Made by a program: the position numbers and the translations under genes. From the NCBI GenBank assembly GCA_026027325.1, contig JAMSLZ010000021.1, positions 203,510 to 267,509 on the forward strand: DNA of 64,000 nt, read 5' to 3'. The first letter of the stretch is position 1, and every line of letters begins with the position of its first letter. Shown piece after piece: positions 27,128-40,689 of the stretch. The notes beneath the pieces were generated by a model that saw nothing but the letters and a program-made list of their open reading frames with translations, was not told the DNA's origin and ran no database searches. Source of the stretch: Actinomucor elegans. Taxonomy: Eukaryota > Mucoromycota > Mucoromycetes > Mucorales > Mucoraceae.

Positions 27128-30100
27128 GATATTACTTTTCTGTTTGTTAAAGAAAAGAAAAGAAGAAAAGAAGCAGATTTTACAAAGTCAAAATATAAAC
27201 TTTCTCCGCTTGGTTGAGATATAGACCGGGGTACCTTTTTGCTTTTCATGCTTCGCGCGCTTTGGTGTTAAAAACCGGAAGCAAAACGAATGGATAGGTC
27301 TTCTTCCTTGATTCTCCGATTGAAAGTTCTCTATTAACCCCACACTTCTGCAAAAAGACGAATAGTATTCCAGCAAAGCTGTACTATTAGCATTCCAGCG
27401 TCAAAATCATTATGGTTGTATATACTGCAAGATAATCCACTTTGAAACAATCAACGTTAGTGTTACTCAAAGTATCAAACAATGATTTTGGAATGTCCCC
27501 AATTTCTGATGTAGATCGTTGTTTCCTATTTCTTCCGTATTGCTTTTCTGTCCATTCGCTGGTTTTGTATGGGTTCTTTTTCTGCATGATATAAATATAT
27601 TTTTCTCTCAAAGACATATATGCTGATGAGCTTATGCCCCTCTGCTTCTATTTCAAAAGATATCTAGTCTAAATAAAGGTTTATAAGGAATCCCAACTTG
27701 GGAAGCGTACTTAATATACGTAGTCATGCAATATACTGTAGATAACAGCGTGCTAATATTTGATTGTTGCATGTATATCGCCAAGTAATGTGCTTCGCTT
27801 TCAACTACAACACAGTTGCTCTGTGCTAACACTTCGAGAAGATCCAAATTTCATAATGAAACAGAAAAACTTAATGACGTTATGGTTTTTACCTGAAACC
27901 AAATGTAAACAAAAAGCCCCAGGCGTCATATTGAAGCGGTTTATAGAAAAAGGAAAAAAAAAATACTACTATTTTTTGTAATAAAAAAATTGACATTTCT
28001 ATTGCGACCTGTTTTATTACATAATATATCAATTGCTAATACAAGCAAGCGTTTTAATCCGGAAAACAAAGAATTGGCGTCATATTAAGGCTATACAACA
28101 TTTTAACTGTCTATGAATTAAAGTCAGGACGGTTTATCTTCTACCTTTACAATGTACCCATATCTCATGCCTGGAAATCTAACAATTATATACTTTTTGG
28201 ATTTTTGTTCATTGTTATGGCCTTTTGTATTGATTCTCAGCCTCCAATAAGACTAACGCTTACTCTTTAATGCTAGATGTTATTGGGTAACTTCCTTCTT
28301 GGGGCAAGCGTAGAATTGCAATTTTTTAAAATTGAATGTTCTGATATCGCATCCTTAAATCAACCAAAGCTTCATCCTTTGACAGCATCGCTTTTTCTGC
28401 CAATTAAGGCTTCTTAAAAAAAAACTACTAGATTTCCTAAAGTTCAAATCCTGCCTTAGTAATGAGTAGTTTGTTTGCTCCCAATGTTTGGAATAGAGAA
28501 CCTACCGAAGGTATCAGATTTCGCAAGTTGCTCGAGAGAAACGGGTCTCATGTATAACTAAATCGATGAATTCAGAACAAACCGATACTGTCCATCATAT
28601 CAGCGCATAAGTCTTGAAATTTCTAAGATCGCTCTAAATTTATTGTCCATAGACATCAAGCAAAACCTCGGGTTATCGAACATGGTTTATTAACATATTT
28701 ATCATCTCATTGATTAAAAAATAATTCCCATTTTTATTATCAATAACGGATATACAAACCGAAAAAAAAAAATCAAAAAATAATGATAAGTCATTTGTTA
28801 TTCATTTGCTGAAGAATCTTATCGTCTGCGAAATCGCAATTCGGCTGCTTGCCTAAACATGATTGCAACTGCTTACTTCTTTCGATTGAATCTTACGATC
28901 CCTACTGGGTTTGAGAAAGGTGCCGTTCTACCTATTGGGAGCGATAGAAGAAGATTAAATCAACATCAGAATGACAAACAACGTGGGCTTCCAAGAAATT
29001 AATAAAAAATTCCGGCCTGGCTATTGTTAGGCTTCACAGATATACAGTCTCTATAAAACGAGGAAACTCGATATGCTTAATACTTTCTCTATCTATCAAT
29101 ATACACTAGATTCCTTTTTTTAAAAAAATGCATCGTTTATCTCCCTTGTTTTTAGTAAGTTATTGCTACTATATCATTTGCTCGCTTGAGTCTAATTTTT
29201 ATTTTTTTTATTTTATATACATTAGAGTCTATAAAAACACATTTATACATTTATAAATATACAAATCTACGTTTGTAATAAACTATATCTTCAAAGTACT
29301 GTATTTACGCTCTACATTAGGGTTTGGGCCTTGGGTATACCATCTCCAATTTTAATGTCATACTTGATACCTATTACATATTCAAAATAAACTATTGAAT
29401 TTACTAACAGTCTTACTTGTCTGAGCACAGTGAGCGCATTGTATTTTAACAATTGGCATTAAATTCATATGCATATAGGAACAAGACCATTATGTCTATA
29501 GATTTTTCAACTGACAATGATCAAACGTTATATCTGATAGATAAACCATATTCGGAATGAACTGTTACAATGGTTAAAATTATTTATTCAACCATCGCAC
29601 ATTGAGTATTAGTATTTGTTGAAGATTAACGATATATTTCATATATTTCACATCAGAGTATATGATCGGGATTACTTGCTGACTCACTGCTTTCGTTTTC
29701 TGGACAATTTATTATTTCTATCACACTTGACTAAATTGTGGGATACTCTTATATTGAAAGATCTATGCTTTCATTGGCCTATGGTATGGAAATTGATCCT
29801 TAAGGTATGTATTAGCTGTGTCAAACCAAAAACAAAAATTTGTATCCGAAATCTCAGATTAGAAAACCTTTATTCGATAATCCCGAGGACTGAGCGTTTC
29901 TATTACTCAGACCCTGATCTAAATCGCTTGGATGTAACAATGGTGGATTGGCATACGAGCAAGCCCGCAGAAAACCATCAAGGTAACAACTATATAAAGA
30001 AAAAATACCCATTAAAAGGTAAAAATTTTTGATCTATACAGTGAATCTCCGTTTATAACATTACTTTATGGGTTCAATGACAATGATGGCCTCAGATTAA

Positions 30101-30598
30101 GATGGTCTGTAACAAGACGATCACCTATCGTTCTGTTCGCTAGACGAGTTGTTTTCTATGATAAACAGTTGAATCTACTGATGTAATATCAACACGCCTC
30201 CTCGCTGAAATATGAGTAAAGACGCTTTCTAACCATAAATACCAAGAGAAAATAGTCAGAAATTTTTGGTTAATTGCGAAATCTCGAGATTGTGTTACGT
30301 TTAACCAACCTAAATTCATACTGTTAGTTGACGCAAAGTAGAGAATTTAAAAGAATGCTACTGTGTACCTTGCAGTTAGTGTGACAAGTATATCCAGAAA
30401 TTTTTGAGTTTCATTGGCCAAATGTCACTTTGAGAGTACTGATGCGTGTATACCTTATCAATTTTCGTGATCTATTATTCAATTATGTAGTTCCAAGGGG
30501 AATAGACAGTCGTTCTCATCATTACCGTTTGACATCGTATAAATAGGCCGAAGAATAGACATATTTCTCCTTTATATTTTTTTTTCACAAAACCAAAT
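27128..30598. other. Long gene-poor stretch
   Basis: Mostly AT-rich and non-coding. On the minus strand, 27850-27390 has two short open stretches (including LLEVLAQSNCVVVESEAHY) that I cannot place. A possible decayed coding region is listed at 29616-30186. Nothing else was recognised. Confidence 0.4.
29616..30186 (+). pseudogene. Possible decayed coding region, unidentified
   Basis: An open stretch of about 130 codons (HLTKLWDTLILKDLCFHWP, NLRLENLYSIIPRTERFYYS) ends near 29990 in an apparent intron (GTAACAACTA...ATACAG, 29982-30040). A second open stretch follows (SESPFITLLYGFNDNDGLRL, ending NLLM at 30186). The two are out of phase by one base and no good start is seen. The leucine spacing is loosely like F-box/LRR proteins, but I do not recognise it. 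Confidence 0.25.
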
Positions 30599-31954
30599 AT
30601 GATGAAACATCTTAATATTTTGGCGCCTTACATGGCTTTAATGCTTGTGAATCAGGCCTTTGCTCAAAGCGAACAAGGTAATGAGCTACTGCTAGCAAAG
30701 AAAATGCTGTTTTTGTTAAGCCTTTCAATGTATAGATGCAACAGATACTCCATCTCAAGAGGAAGATAATTGTGCTGCCCTTCCTATTGAAGACTACAAT
30801 TTGGGGCTACGAGTTGGTTCGATCTTTATTGTTCTTGTAACAAGTGCTCTAGGCACTTATCTTCCCATTATTATGCACAGAATCAGTCCTTACAAGGAAG
30901 GAGGCGTTCGTGATTGGCTTTTGACTATTGGAAAGTTCTGTAAGTGACAGGTTCTATGAGTCAATCATTCAGCTGACATATATTTTATTTTATCAGTTGG
31001 TACTGGTGTTATTTTAGCTACTGCTTTCGTCCATATGCTCCCTGACGCTTTTGAAAGCTTCGGTAATCCCTGCTTAAGCGAAGGATGGTTGTCTTATGGC
31101 GCTTTTGCTGGTGTATTTTGTATGATTGCTTCATTTGCTCTTCAGCTAGTAGAGATACTCTCTGTTTCTCATATGAACAAAATGCACAAAAGAAAGCAAC
31201 AAGCCATCGAGACTGAATTAGGTCATTCTCATATAAGCGAGGTTAATGAGAGCCCCTCCGAAAATATGGCTCAGCCTACGGTTTTCAAAGGAGCTTGGGA
31301 TGCTGAAGAAACAAAAGACAACTATAATCAACATGCACAGGTACACCATATTGGTGATAGCCACGGTCATCACCATGGCGTTTTTTTCGATGAAGATGCT
31401 CATAGACATATTGGTACTTATATCCTTGAACTTGGTATTTCTATGCACTCTGTTCTCATTGGCGTTGCTCTGGGCACTACTTCGAACGATGAATTTATCA
31501 CTCTCTTGATTGCTCTCGTTTTCCATCAGGTAATATTTAATATTCGTACGACAGCCTTCTAGTAGAAACTAACTTTCATCTTCTCTTATTAATGAAATAG
31601 TTCTTTGAAGGTATGGCTCTCGGTGCACGTCTTAATGATTTGGACTATAATCGCTGGTACAAGGCTGCCCTAATGGGTTTGATTTATACCATTATGACCC
31701 CTATTGGTATTGCTATTGGCGTAGGAATTCGAACTGCATACAACCCCAACTCATTCTCGGCCGTATTGTCTTCTGCCATCCTTGATTCCCTCGCTGCTGG
31801 CATTCTACTTTACAATGCCTATGTATCTCTTATGAGCATGGAAATTAGTCATAGCCCTGCTTTCCATAATTCTACTACTAATCGTAAAGTATGCAGCTTT
31901 ATCTCCATGTACGTTGGTGCTGGTCTCATGGCGTTGATTGGAGTATGGGCTTAA
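30599..31954 (+). CDS. ZIP-family zinc/iron transporter (Zrt1-like)
   Basis: Four exons (30599-30677, 30736-30939, 30997-31529, 31601-31954) give 389 residues in frame. A signal peptide (MMKHLNILAPYMALMLVNQA) precedes an extracellular N-terminus. TM1-TM3 follow (SIFIVLVTSALGTYLPIIM, GVILATAFVHMLPDAFESFG), then a cytosolic His-rich loop (HHIGDSHGHHHG, HRH). TM4 has HSVLIGVALG and TM5 has HQFFEGMALGARL, carrying the metal-site His and Glu residues of ZIP proteins. Length and layout match fungal plasma-membrane Zrt1/Zrt2. The substrate is Zn2+ (possibly Fe2+) by family. I found no obvious Zap1-type site in the promoter. Confidence 0.93.
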
Positions 31955-32204
31955 AACAGCCAGGGCTTTAAGCATAAACCTCATATTCTCTCTTATACTA
32001 TATACTCTATCATCTTATATATCATAATAATGCTCATTCTATTTCATCTATTATTATTCTTGTCAAAATAAAACCATAAGTATTTATTGATACAAAAGTC
32101 TCCAGAATGAAAACAAAGTCAGCACAGATACCTACTACGTACTTTTTTTTAAAAAAAAAATATTATAACAATTATATGAGAAGTTTATTATGAGCATCAA
32201 CTAC

Positions 32205-32250
32205 TGATCAGATGTGATGTTGGACTGGGATCAATTAAAAGATTTGTAGA
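32205..32250 (+). repeat. Dispersed short repeat, member a
   Basis: AGATGTGATGTTGGACTGGG followed by ATCAATTAAAAGATTTGTAG, a diverged copy of the family core. Confidence 0.55.
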
Positions 32251-32380
32251 TTACTAGAAGGGGATAATGTAAAATGCGTGACTTTTATAGCTAATCTTTA
32301 AAATGTACCGACCTACTGGAGTTTGGTCAAGTAACGATTTTAGTATATGTAATAGATTGCTCTGAAATATGCTATTTCTT

Positions 32381-32411
32381 AGATGTGACATTAAATTGAA
32401 ATCAATTGAGG
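32381..32411 (+). repeat. Dispersed short repeat, member b
   Basis: AGATGTGACATTAAATTGAA then ATCAATTGAGG. It matches the first 31 positions of the family core and lies 175 bp from member a in the same orientation. Confidence 0.55.
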
Positions 32412-33835
32412 AATGCAAAGACGTTAAGAATGGCCGTATTAATGACATATGTTGAACAGCTACTGAGAACTATTAGAACTCACATAAACTGGCATTTCAA
32501 AACTAGGTATTATTCAATGACAAGAGTGCCCATGCTCAGAGATAATAAAGCTACCCCCACCTATACTTTGATGCGTACGCTCCATCCTTTTGATTTTCAT
32601 CATACTAGTACTCTTTGGAGGGCGATACATTTAGATGTATATAATGGATCGATTACTTTTATACTCAAGAGATGTAGCTTTGAAAAAAAAAAGCTACATG
32701 TCATTCAAATCTACAAGATTAATTTTCTTTTGACATTTCCTTGGGTAATAGCTGCATTGGCAAGGGAGCCAATCTTTGAGGAATATGACATTTTTCTCTA
32801 GCTCTTGCTACCTATGGAAGTACATGTATTAAAAAGGCTGTCTTATGGTTTTTCATAGACGTTTTCGTAAGCCAATTATAAGTTTGCATGGTATGACTGA
32901 ATTTTTAGGCCTTCTGAAGCATTCTTTTGAAAGCACATTAGTAGGCATTATATAAACTACAGGCTGTTAAATATATGCTGGTATGTACATACTAGAGGAA
33001 GTTGGGTGTCTCACTGCTGGATTCTCTTGCAAGTTAATTAATACTGAAGGGCAAGCTATATTGGAAGCAAATGTTGTACATTATTGACTACTAAACGGAT
33101 ATCGCACATTAGAGGTTGGATATAATACCATTGGCGAACTATGGGTAAGTTGGAAACAAGGCCTAAGCATTCATTTCAACAATGATAGTTCTATAGGGTT
33201 ACTATAATAATTCCTAGGCGAATGCTAATATCTTTGACAACGACGAATTTATACATGCTGGTGATCTTTTCAAAATGACTGAGCAAGGTAATTTTGTTTA
33301 CATTGGCTGATGCAAGGATATCATTAAATATCATAGACATGATATGAATAATGCTTTATCAATGTTTATTCATTTATACCAATGGTACTATTAAATTATC
33401 TCTCAAGATACTGAATCGGCTTTGGTATAGTTTATTGAAGATTCACTTTTTTGATACAGATTATTCGATATATATATCTTATCCTTTAGTGACTGACTGT
33501 GCAGTGTCAGTGAATGCTTTAAAGCAGCAATCTGGCTTCCAGAAGGTGTCGTAAAGCTTATTGATAATGAGTAAGATTGTAATGAGACTAAGCAAGAGGT
33601 TCTCGAATTGATCAAATCGTAACTTCGCGTAGGGTTACATATTGCAAGATTTTGCCTAGAACCTCTACTGGTAAAATAAACCGTTTAAAACTCAAAAATA
33701 ATCTTGCCGGATGACTCTGCTAATAAACATTATAAATTTAGTTGGGAATAAAGGAGACAATACGTCAAACAAAGAGTAAAAGAAAAAAAAAAGAAATATT
33801 ATTATTGTTACATATTACATCTTAGTGCTACTGCT

Positions 33836-35274
33836 TTACTCTTCATCATCTGGAGGATAACCATCATCGACTATTAAAATAGTTAGTATAAGAAGCCATT
33901 GTACAGATTTTATCTGTACCTTTTCGTCTAAACAATGTAATCTCTTGTTGCTTGAAATAACGACGGTTTTCCTCATCAATCAATACCAAATTCAAGTAAT
34001 ATCTTGTAGAGAACTTTTTGTTAACATCTAAAGGGATCAAAATTGTTAGTATGTTATATATCAGTACGCTAATTACAAACCTCTGAAAGTAGGTGTCAAC
34101 TCAAATCCACCAAGGAATAAACGGATTGGAATAGTTTCGCCTTATAAAAGGATCAGTCCAGGCTCTCCCCTTCTATCAGTTAGTTTTTTTTACCTCTAAC
34201 AGGTGCGCCATCCATAATCTCAAACTTGGTAATAGTTTCACTTTCATTGTATACATTTGGTACTAAAAAAATATACATATTAAAGCTCTTTTCGAGATTA
34301 ACAATAGAAACTTACAGGCACCAGTTGTTTCGCGTCTAATAATAGACAGTTCCATGGTCTTGATCTTGATACGGACTAGTAAGAAGTAAATCTTTCCAAC
34401 AATAACATCTTTCAAATGGTATCTGAAGCTTGGTATCAGTAACCATTAAATACTATATATAAAACCTTACTTTGATTTGTTATATTCAAATTCAATATGA
34501 AGACAGTCCTCAATACCGACTTCCATCTTGATAGAATTGTTTACTTCGACAGGCATTCTATAGGAGTTAACCCACATATCTCTTTCACGGACAATGTCTG
34601 CTAAACGACGAGCAACGGTAACGCGGACAAAGTATCTGAGTTTAAGGCACATTAAACAACCAATTACTAGTAGTACACTGTGTGTATACAATACCTAAGC
34701 TTCACGTTGATTCCATTATAACATTCATACTGCTTTTCGACGTTTTTGAATTCAAACTCGAAAGCAGCATTTTGACGCAATTCCCCGGGAGCAGCCAGTT
34801 CTTGAGACAATGTTAAAAACTCGTGCGATTTACCTTTGTCATAAAAGAGCTCTATCAAAAGGAAAATAAGCGTCTTTCCATTGATATATTCTTGGCAATA
34901 CCCTACCTATGCTACCAATGAACTCTACTTTGATACCATTGTGTTCCAACTTTTTACCATCTCTTAAACTAATATTAACCTACATGTGCTGAAAGGTCAA
35001 TCTTCTTGGCATTTTGATTAATCTCGGTCATCTTATTTACCTTGCCGCTAACAGTTTCTCCATCAAGGAATACAGGATGGTTTTCTTTTTTATCTTTGTC
35101 TATTTTAACCTCCATAAGCTTCCGGTGCTCTTCATTTGTAAAGTTGATTTCAATATCTACTGGAGTAGATAAACCAAAAAGACTCTGTTTTTTTAAAGAA
35201 AAAGAGAGAGAGAGAAGGTTTTCAGTAAAATAATATTTAAAGGAATCGTTTGGTTAATTTACAGCCATCGACAT
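33836..35274 (-). CDS. VPS26: Retromer subunit Vps26
   Basis: Ten exons (35274-35263, 35184-35041, 34979-34907, 34851-34695, 34635-34471, 34422-34316, 34262-34194, 34140-34081, 34027-33920, 33870-33836) give 309 residues in frame. The first exon is only 12 nt (MSMA). The arrestin-fold signatures of Vps26 are clear: LFGLSTPVDIEI, HPVFLDGETVSGKVN, KLEHNGIKVEFIGSIE, FFLVRIKIK-like LLVRIKIKTMELSIIRRE and IPIRLFLGGFELTPTFRDVN, where the latter matches the conserved Vps35-binding C-terminal subdomain. Vps26 with Vps35 and Vps29 sorts cargo from endosomes to the Golgi. It ends in an acidic tail DDGYPPDDEE. Divergent from the adenylate kinase 6 gene. Confidence 0.95.
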
Positions 35275-36349
35275 TGTTAAAGCGTGTTTATGTTTTAATA
35301 ACTCGAAGGTTCAAGTGAGTAAAGAGTTAAAAGGCAAGAACCAAGCAAACTGGATAGATATACATTTCGTAGCCCGCTATAGTATCCCCAAGTGATGTCA
35401 CGAGCAGCAAAGGTAAAAAAAAGCTACTAAATCAATAGCATTCGACGCGTATCATGGCTGTAAATCATACTAGCTTTTGAGTCAAAGCTTTAAATATAAA
35501 CAACGCGTATCTGGCTATGCATAACAGCCAATGTTTTCATCATAAATACTCAGTTTCAATAGTATTATTTCTCGGCAAACTTAACTTAGCGAATCCTTCA
35601 TGGTCGTATTATATTAAACCCTTTACCGTCAGATCGTAGTATATGATTGATACAGTCCTTGCATGTTTTAGTAGCTCTTTCAGCGATAGCAATCCAATTT
35701 TTACCGAGATATTAAACGAAACAGGAATGGAAACTTGCTTGAACCACTTAAACCTTTGTGTTTTAAAGTGGAAATCAGACTATGCGGCGTTTGATTGGAT
35801 GACAGCAATTGAATGAATCAATATTTATTATCATTAATAAAGATCAACGCGATCTTTGAAAAGTAAAAATAAAGCCTAGATAGATGTCGATTATATCGAT
35901 ATTTTTACGGATAGTTCAATTGAACATAGAATAGCATAATAATTATATTACATCAAGCATAAATGCTGAGAATTTAACCTGTAATTTATTTATACATTTT
36001 TTTTTAAAAAAATTTAGCTTCATGATCAGAAATTAGATGTTTTATATATAAAGGAATATAGAAAAATACTACATATACATACCTTTATATACAATGGATA
36101 TTCTAGTATCGGAATTTCTTTCTAAATCATTGTATGTACTAATGTAAATATGTATGTATATATTTAAACTGGAATTTTGGCCCTTTGTTTTATTCAAAAA
36201 ACTGCTGGAATTGGTCACTTATTTTTAATGGCCACGGAGTTCATATGATAGGTATTATTGAAACTCAGGCAGTACCCGAGACAAGATCTCATAAAATTTT
36301 TTTGACATTAAGTTCTATTATCAATCCATTTCACTTTTGTTTTCAAATC
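35275..36349. other. Intergenic, divergent promoters
   Basis: About 1.1 kb between VPS26 and the adenylate kinase 6 gene. Two ACGCGTATC motifs occur near 35444 and 35503. No coding signal. Confidence 0.45.
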
Positions 36350-36984
36350 ATGGAACGCTCATTACCCAACATTTTAGTCACTGGTACCCCAGGTACTGGA
36401 AAAACCACCACAAGTGAAATGATTGCCGAGGCAACAGGCTTGGATCACGTTAATGTTGGTGAAATTGTGAAATCAAAACAGCTTCACGAAGGTTATTTGG
36501 AAGAGTTCGATACACACGTTTTGGACGAGGATAAAGTAAAGGCTATACACACCATATAAGCAGTGCAACATTTTTTTACTGACATACGTATAGCTTCTCG
36601 ATGAATTAGAAGAAATGTTAAAGGACGGTGGAAAGGTGGTGGATTTTCATACTTGCGAGATCTTTCCCGAGAGATGGTTTGATTTGGTGCTTGTGCTTCG
36701 CGCCGACACTGCAAGTCTATATGATCGTATGGTGAAAAGGTGAAGAAAGTAACAACTTGATGTTGATAGCAACTAAACATAGTCATTTTAGAGGATATAA
36801 TAAGCGAAAGATGGATGAAAACATGGAATGCGAAATTATGCAAGTGGTTTTGGAAACAGCACATGAGTCTTATGCTCCAGAAATTGTAGTTGAATTACAG
36901 AGCAATACAATTGATGACATGGAAAGCAACGTAGATCGCGTCAAGCAGTGGTTAGAAGCTTGGAAAATCAATAACAGTAAATAA
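36350..36984 (+). CDS. FAP7: Adenylate kinase isoenzyme 6 / Fap7 (ribosome assembly NTPase)
   Basis: Three exons (36350-36535, 36594-36739, 36792-36984) give 174 residues in frame (human AK6/hCINAP 172, yeast Fap7 197). The P-loop is GTPGTGKTT. Then HVNVGEIVKSKQLHEGYLEE, VVDFHTCEIFPERWFDLVLV and LRADTASLYDRMVKRGYNKR match the AK6 NMP-binding and lid regions. The C-terminus has VVELQSNTIDDMESN. Fap7 works with Rps14 in the final cleavage of 20S pre-rRNA and has NMP kinase activity. An upstream in-frame extension exists before the ATG, but the chosen MERSLPNILVTG start matches the family. Confidence 0.93.
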
Positions 36985-37183
36985 ATAAGAAATTTTGGTT
37001 TATTAGAGTGAATAATTACAATTAAAGAAGGATTTTTTGGGCATATTTTGGTGGAGAAATGCAAAAATGTAAAGTATAATGCCAGTGAAATGAGTTAAAG
37101 GTGAAGAGCATAAGGATAAAAGAAAAAAGGAATGATAACAAAGAGAGTGGATATACATATATATAAGATACTTGATTTATTGT

Positions 37184-39384
37184 TTAATCCTTCTTGTTAC
37201 GAGCAGCGATGTGAGGATGAACCATGAAATCATCTAAAGGTTTTCCACCAGGAACCATTGGGAAAAGGACTTCTTTTTTGCAGACTACAGCATCCATCAC
37301 AACAGGACCATCATGTTCCAAGAACTCTTTCATCTTTGCTTCTACTTCTGATGCTTTGGTAACGCGGATACCTTTAACACCCATGGCTTCCGCAAGCTTG
37401 ACAAAGTCAGGATTCTTCATGATCGTACCAGAATAACGTTCTTTATAGAAAAGATCTTGCCATTGTTTCACCATACCTTGGAAAGAGTTATTTAATAACA
37501 AGACCTTGACTCCAATGTTGAACTCAGCAGCAGTCGCTAACTCCATGGCTGTCATAGAAAAGGAAGCATCACCATCAATATCAACAACAATATGATCAGG
37601 CTTGGCTACCTTGGCACCAATGGCAGCTGGAAGACCGTAACCCATTGTACCGAGACCACCAGAAGTAATGAAAGAGCGAGGAGTATTCCATCTGTACATT
37701 TGAGCAGTCCACATCTGATGTTGACCAACACCAGTAGTAATGATAACCTTGTCCTTGATATCTTTGGTTTGACGGTCAAGTTCTTCAATCAATTGCTGAG
37801 GTTTCAGCTTTCTTTCATCACTAGTAGTTTTTTCATAGTAGAAAGGGTACTTTTCTTTCCATGTGAGGATTTGATCAAGCCATTCCTTACGAGGCGTGCT
37901 CTTGATATGAGGAACAAGCTTTTTCAAGTTCTCAGTAACATCACCTTCAATAGCTTCGGTAGCTTCAACGACCTTGTTGATGTTCTTGGGCATGATTTCG
38001 AAATGAAGAATACCGCCACGACCTTCCTTGGCGGCCTTGACAGCTTCAGGAGCAAAAGCAGAGACGCTACCAGTGACACGATCATCGAAACGAGCACCAA
38101 GAGCAATGATTAGATCGGCATTCTGCATAGCTAAGTTGGCATAACAAGAACCATGCATACCCAACATATGGAGAGATTTAGGATCTAATTCATCATAGGA
38201 CCCAAGACCGTGAAGAGTAGTAGTGACAGGAATGTTACCATGATTAGCAAGAGCAGCCAAATACTTGGGCCCCTCAGGGTCTCCAACTACACCATGGCCT
38301 GCATAGATGACGGGACGCTTGGCATTGTTAATCAAATCAGCAGCACGGGCCAAGACAGGGTGAGGTTTGGAACGTGCCTCTTCAGTAAAGGCGCCAACAG
38401 CAGTATTAGGAATAGCGGTAGGGCGTTGAGGAATCATGCAAGTAGTGGGGATAGGACGCTTGAGAACACCAGCAGTAACATCCTTGGGGAGATCAACAAG
38501 AACGGGACCGGGACGCCCACTTGTAGCGATGGTGAATGCTTCATTGATACGACGAGGAAGTTCGGCAATATCCTTTACCATAACATTCCACTTTGTGCAT
38601 CCACGAGAAATACCCACAACATCAGCTAATAGATAAAAGAAGCGTATAAGCACCCAATGCTTAGTCGATGATTATAATTACATACCTTCTTGGAAAGCAT
38701 CAGTTCCAATGGCAGTTGTAGGTACTTGACCAGAGAAAACAACAAGAGGAATACCATCAGCGAGAGCATCAGCCATGGCAGTAACTACATTAGTTGCGCC
38801 TGGACCAGAGGTCACAAGAACAACGCCAGGTTTACCACTGTAAAAGGTTTAAGTTAAACAAAGAATAGAGTAACACAGATAAAGATATACATACGTTGCT
38901 TTGGCATAACCTTCGGCCATGTGTCCAGCACCTTGTTCGTGTCTTGGAAGAATGAACTTGAAGTATTCAGATTCATAGATAGCATCAAAGACAGGAAGAA
39001 TAGCGCCACCAGGATAACCAAAGACATGCTTGACTTCATGTCTCAGCATCATCTCATGGAATATTTCACCACCAGACATGCCGACAAATGAATCGTCCAT
39101 TTCTACAGGTGGAGTCTTTCTGCTAAGGCGTTGAACAGCCTTGGGAGCCTTTTCGCTTGCTACAGCTGGGCGATCTGAGTGAGCGATGGTTCTATAATAT
39201 CCGATTTAGTACAAGCAATTGCTGATTTATATAAAGAAACTTACGGTGAAGCAACTGCACTCTTGGTTTTATGTGTGGTGTGGATACCGGCACAAGCAAT
39301 GACAGCTCTGTGTCGATACAGTCCAAGAGAGGCTCTGGAAGTAAATAATTTCGCTGAATTTCTCGCTGTTGACGTTGCAAGCAT
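37184..39384 (-). CDS. ILV2: Acetolactate synthase, catalytic subunit (mitochondrial)
   Basis: Four exons (39384-39245, 39191-38895, 38837-38686, 38625-37184) give 676 residues in frame (yeast Ilv2 687). An N-terminal mitochondrial presequence ([20 protein letters not shown]) is followed by the ThDP-enzyme fold: [15 protein letters not shown], the catalytic Glu in [23 protein letters not shown], the central FAD-type domain ([17 protein letters not shown]) and the ThDP/Mg site [14 protein letters not shown]. It condenses two pyruvates, or pyruvate and 2-ketobutyrate, in the first common step of valine/isoleucine synthesis. The valine-sensing small subunit (Ilv6) is not in the window. Divergent from ILV5, with 1.5 kb between starts. 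Confidence 0.97.
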
Positions 39385-39591
39385 TTGTGATATGATTAGT
39401 TAATGTATGTAAAGAAGCAAAGAGTTCTTTATATAAAAGAAAGGTTCTTGTTTAAAGTGTAAAGAAAGAAAGAAAGGAGAAACAGACGAGGAAAAAATTA
39501 CGATATTATATATACCAACTGTATCTGCAGTGGAAGATCTAGAGGGTTTTGGACGCTTTTATGTAGGACGAATCACCTTCAGCCGGCGATT

Positions 39592-39631
39592 GAAACCTAA
39601 TGAGTCAATGAATAAGAGCCATTTTTGATAC
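39592..39631. promoter_or_regulatory. ILV2-proximal motif cluster: GCCGGC, TGAGTCA and a shared 12-mer
   Basis: GCCGGC at 39592-39597 (208 bp before the ILV2 start), TGAGTCA at 39601-39607 (perfect Gcn4/AP-1 site) and CATTTTTGATAC at 39620-39631. GCCGGC and the 12-mer recur upstream of ILV5 at almost the same distance. A second TGAGTCA is at 39852-39858 beside a CCAAT box. Gcn4/CPC1-type activators controlling amino-acid genes are established in fungi; use here is inferred. Confidence 0.5.
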
Positions 39632-40689
39632 GCCAAACATATCTAGGCTTTTGTTATCATACAAAGAACCGAGATCATTGATTTGTAAGTCGAATTGAAC
39701 GTTTTATTCTGATCAAAAAATGTATATGCTGGTCAAAACGGAATACGTTATTTGAAGATGATCAGTTATCTATTAGTTTACCTCAATAGGATAAGAATTA
39801 TTTACATGTGAAATGAGATTGGTAGAGTAGTTTGCTTAAAGGGATATATTGTGAGTCAAACCAATCAAATCATATCATTTGTTGAAATGCATAGTGTACA
39901 AGATAACACGAAACCGTCAGATTGATTGGCTGATAATCAATATGATTCCTATTTGCTCACCGAACCAAATGCGGGGAAAGCAAATCGGAGTCAAGTAGAC
40001 GTGATACGTGGTTCTACCACTTTAAACCTTGATTGAATTGTACGCGGCTATCATCATTTTAACCAGTATAATTACATGGAAAGAGAGAAGATAGCATGCT
40101 CTTATAGTTACACATCTAAATACAGTAGTGCCAAATGATGATTATTTGGATATAACTTGTTTAATTGCGCTTTACATAATATTAAGAAAGGTCATGAGCT
40201 CTACCACTTCAAAGATTGAGAGCGCATATTTCCCATCAAAGACCAAAACGTTGCAACACAATCTGAATGCAAAACACTTTTTACATACGTATAATCTTCT
40301 CAGTGACCAAAGCGTATAGCATCTCATAGACGCCTGTTAATACAAGCTATTCTTGAGCAGCTGCGAAATAGAATTATACCAACAACTTCTCAATAGAAAG
40401 CATTACAGCCTTAGAGATGGGAGATTAAAAGGCATTTTATACACCAAATTGAATTCAATAAAAAATGTGCAAGTCAAACAAAGGCTTAGTTCTTGAGTGC
40501 AACGACCCCAGGATACCATTGCACTAACTGGGCGCATAATTTGCTACTTTACAGAAATCTCTTTTTCTGAGTTTGTAAGGCTTATCTAACTTGAATTAAG
40601 ATTTCAAGATCAGGAAATGTCTAGCGACTAAGCCAATCAGGAGCCTTTACTCAAAATGTATCACACTCTACACATGTCCAACCTCATTG

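Larger units (their letters stand above)
31955..33835. other. Intergenic with two dispersed-repeat members
   Basis: AT-rich. Short open runs at 32406-32801 and 33351-33554 have no recognisable similarity. Two members of the dispersed repeat lie at 32205-32250 and 32381-32411. Confidence 0.45.
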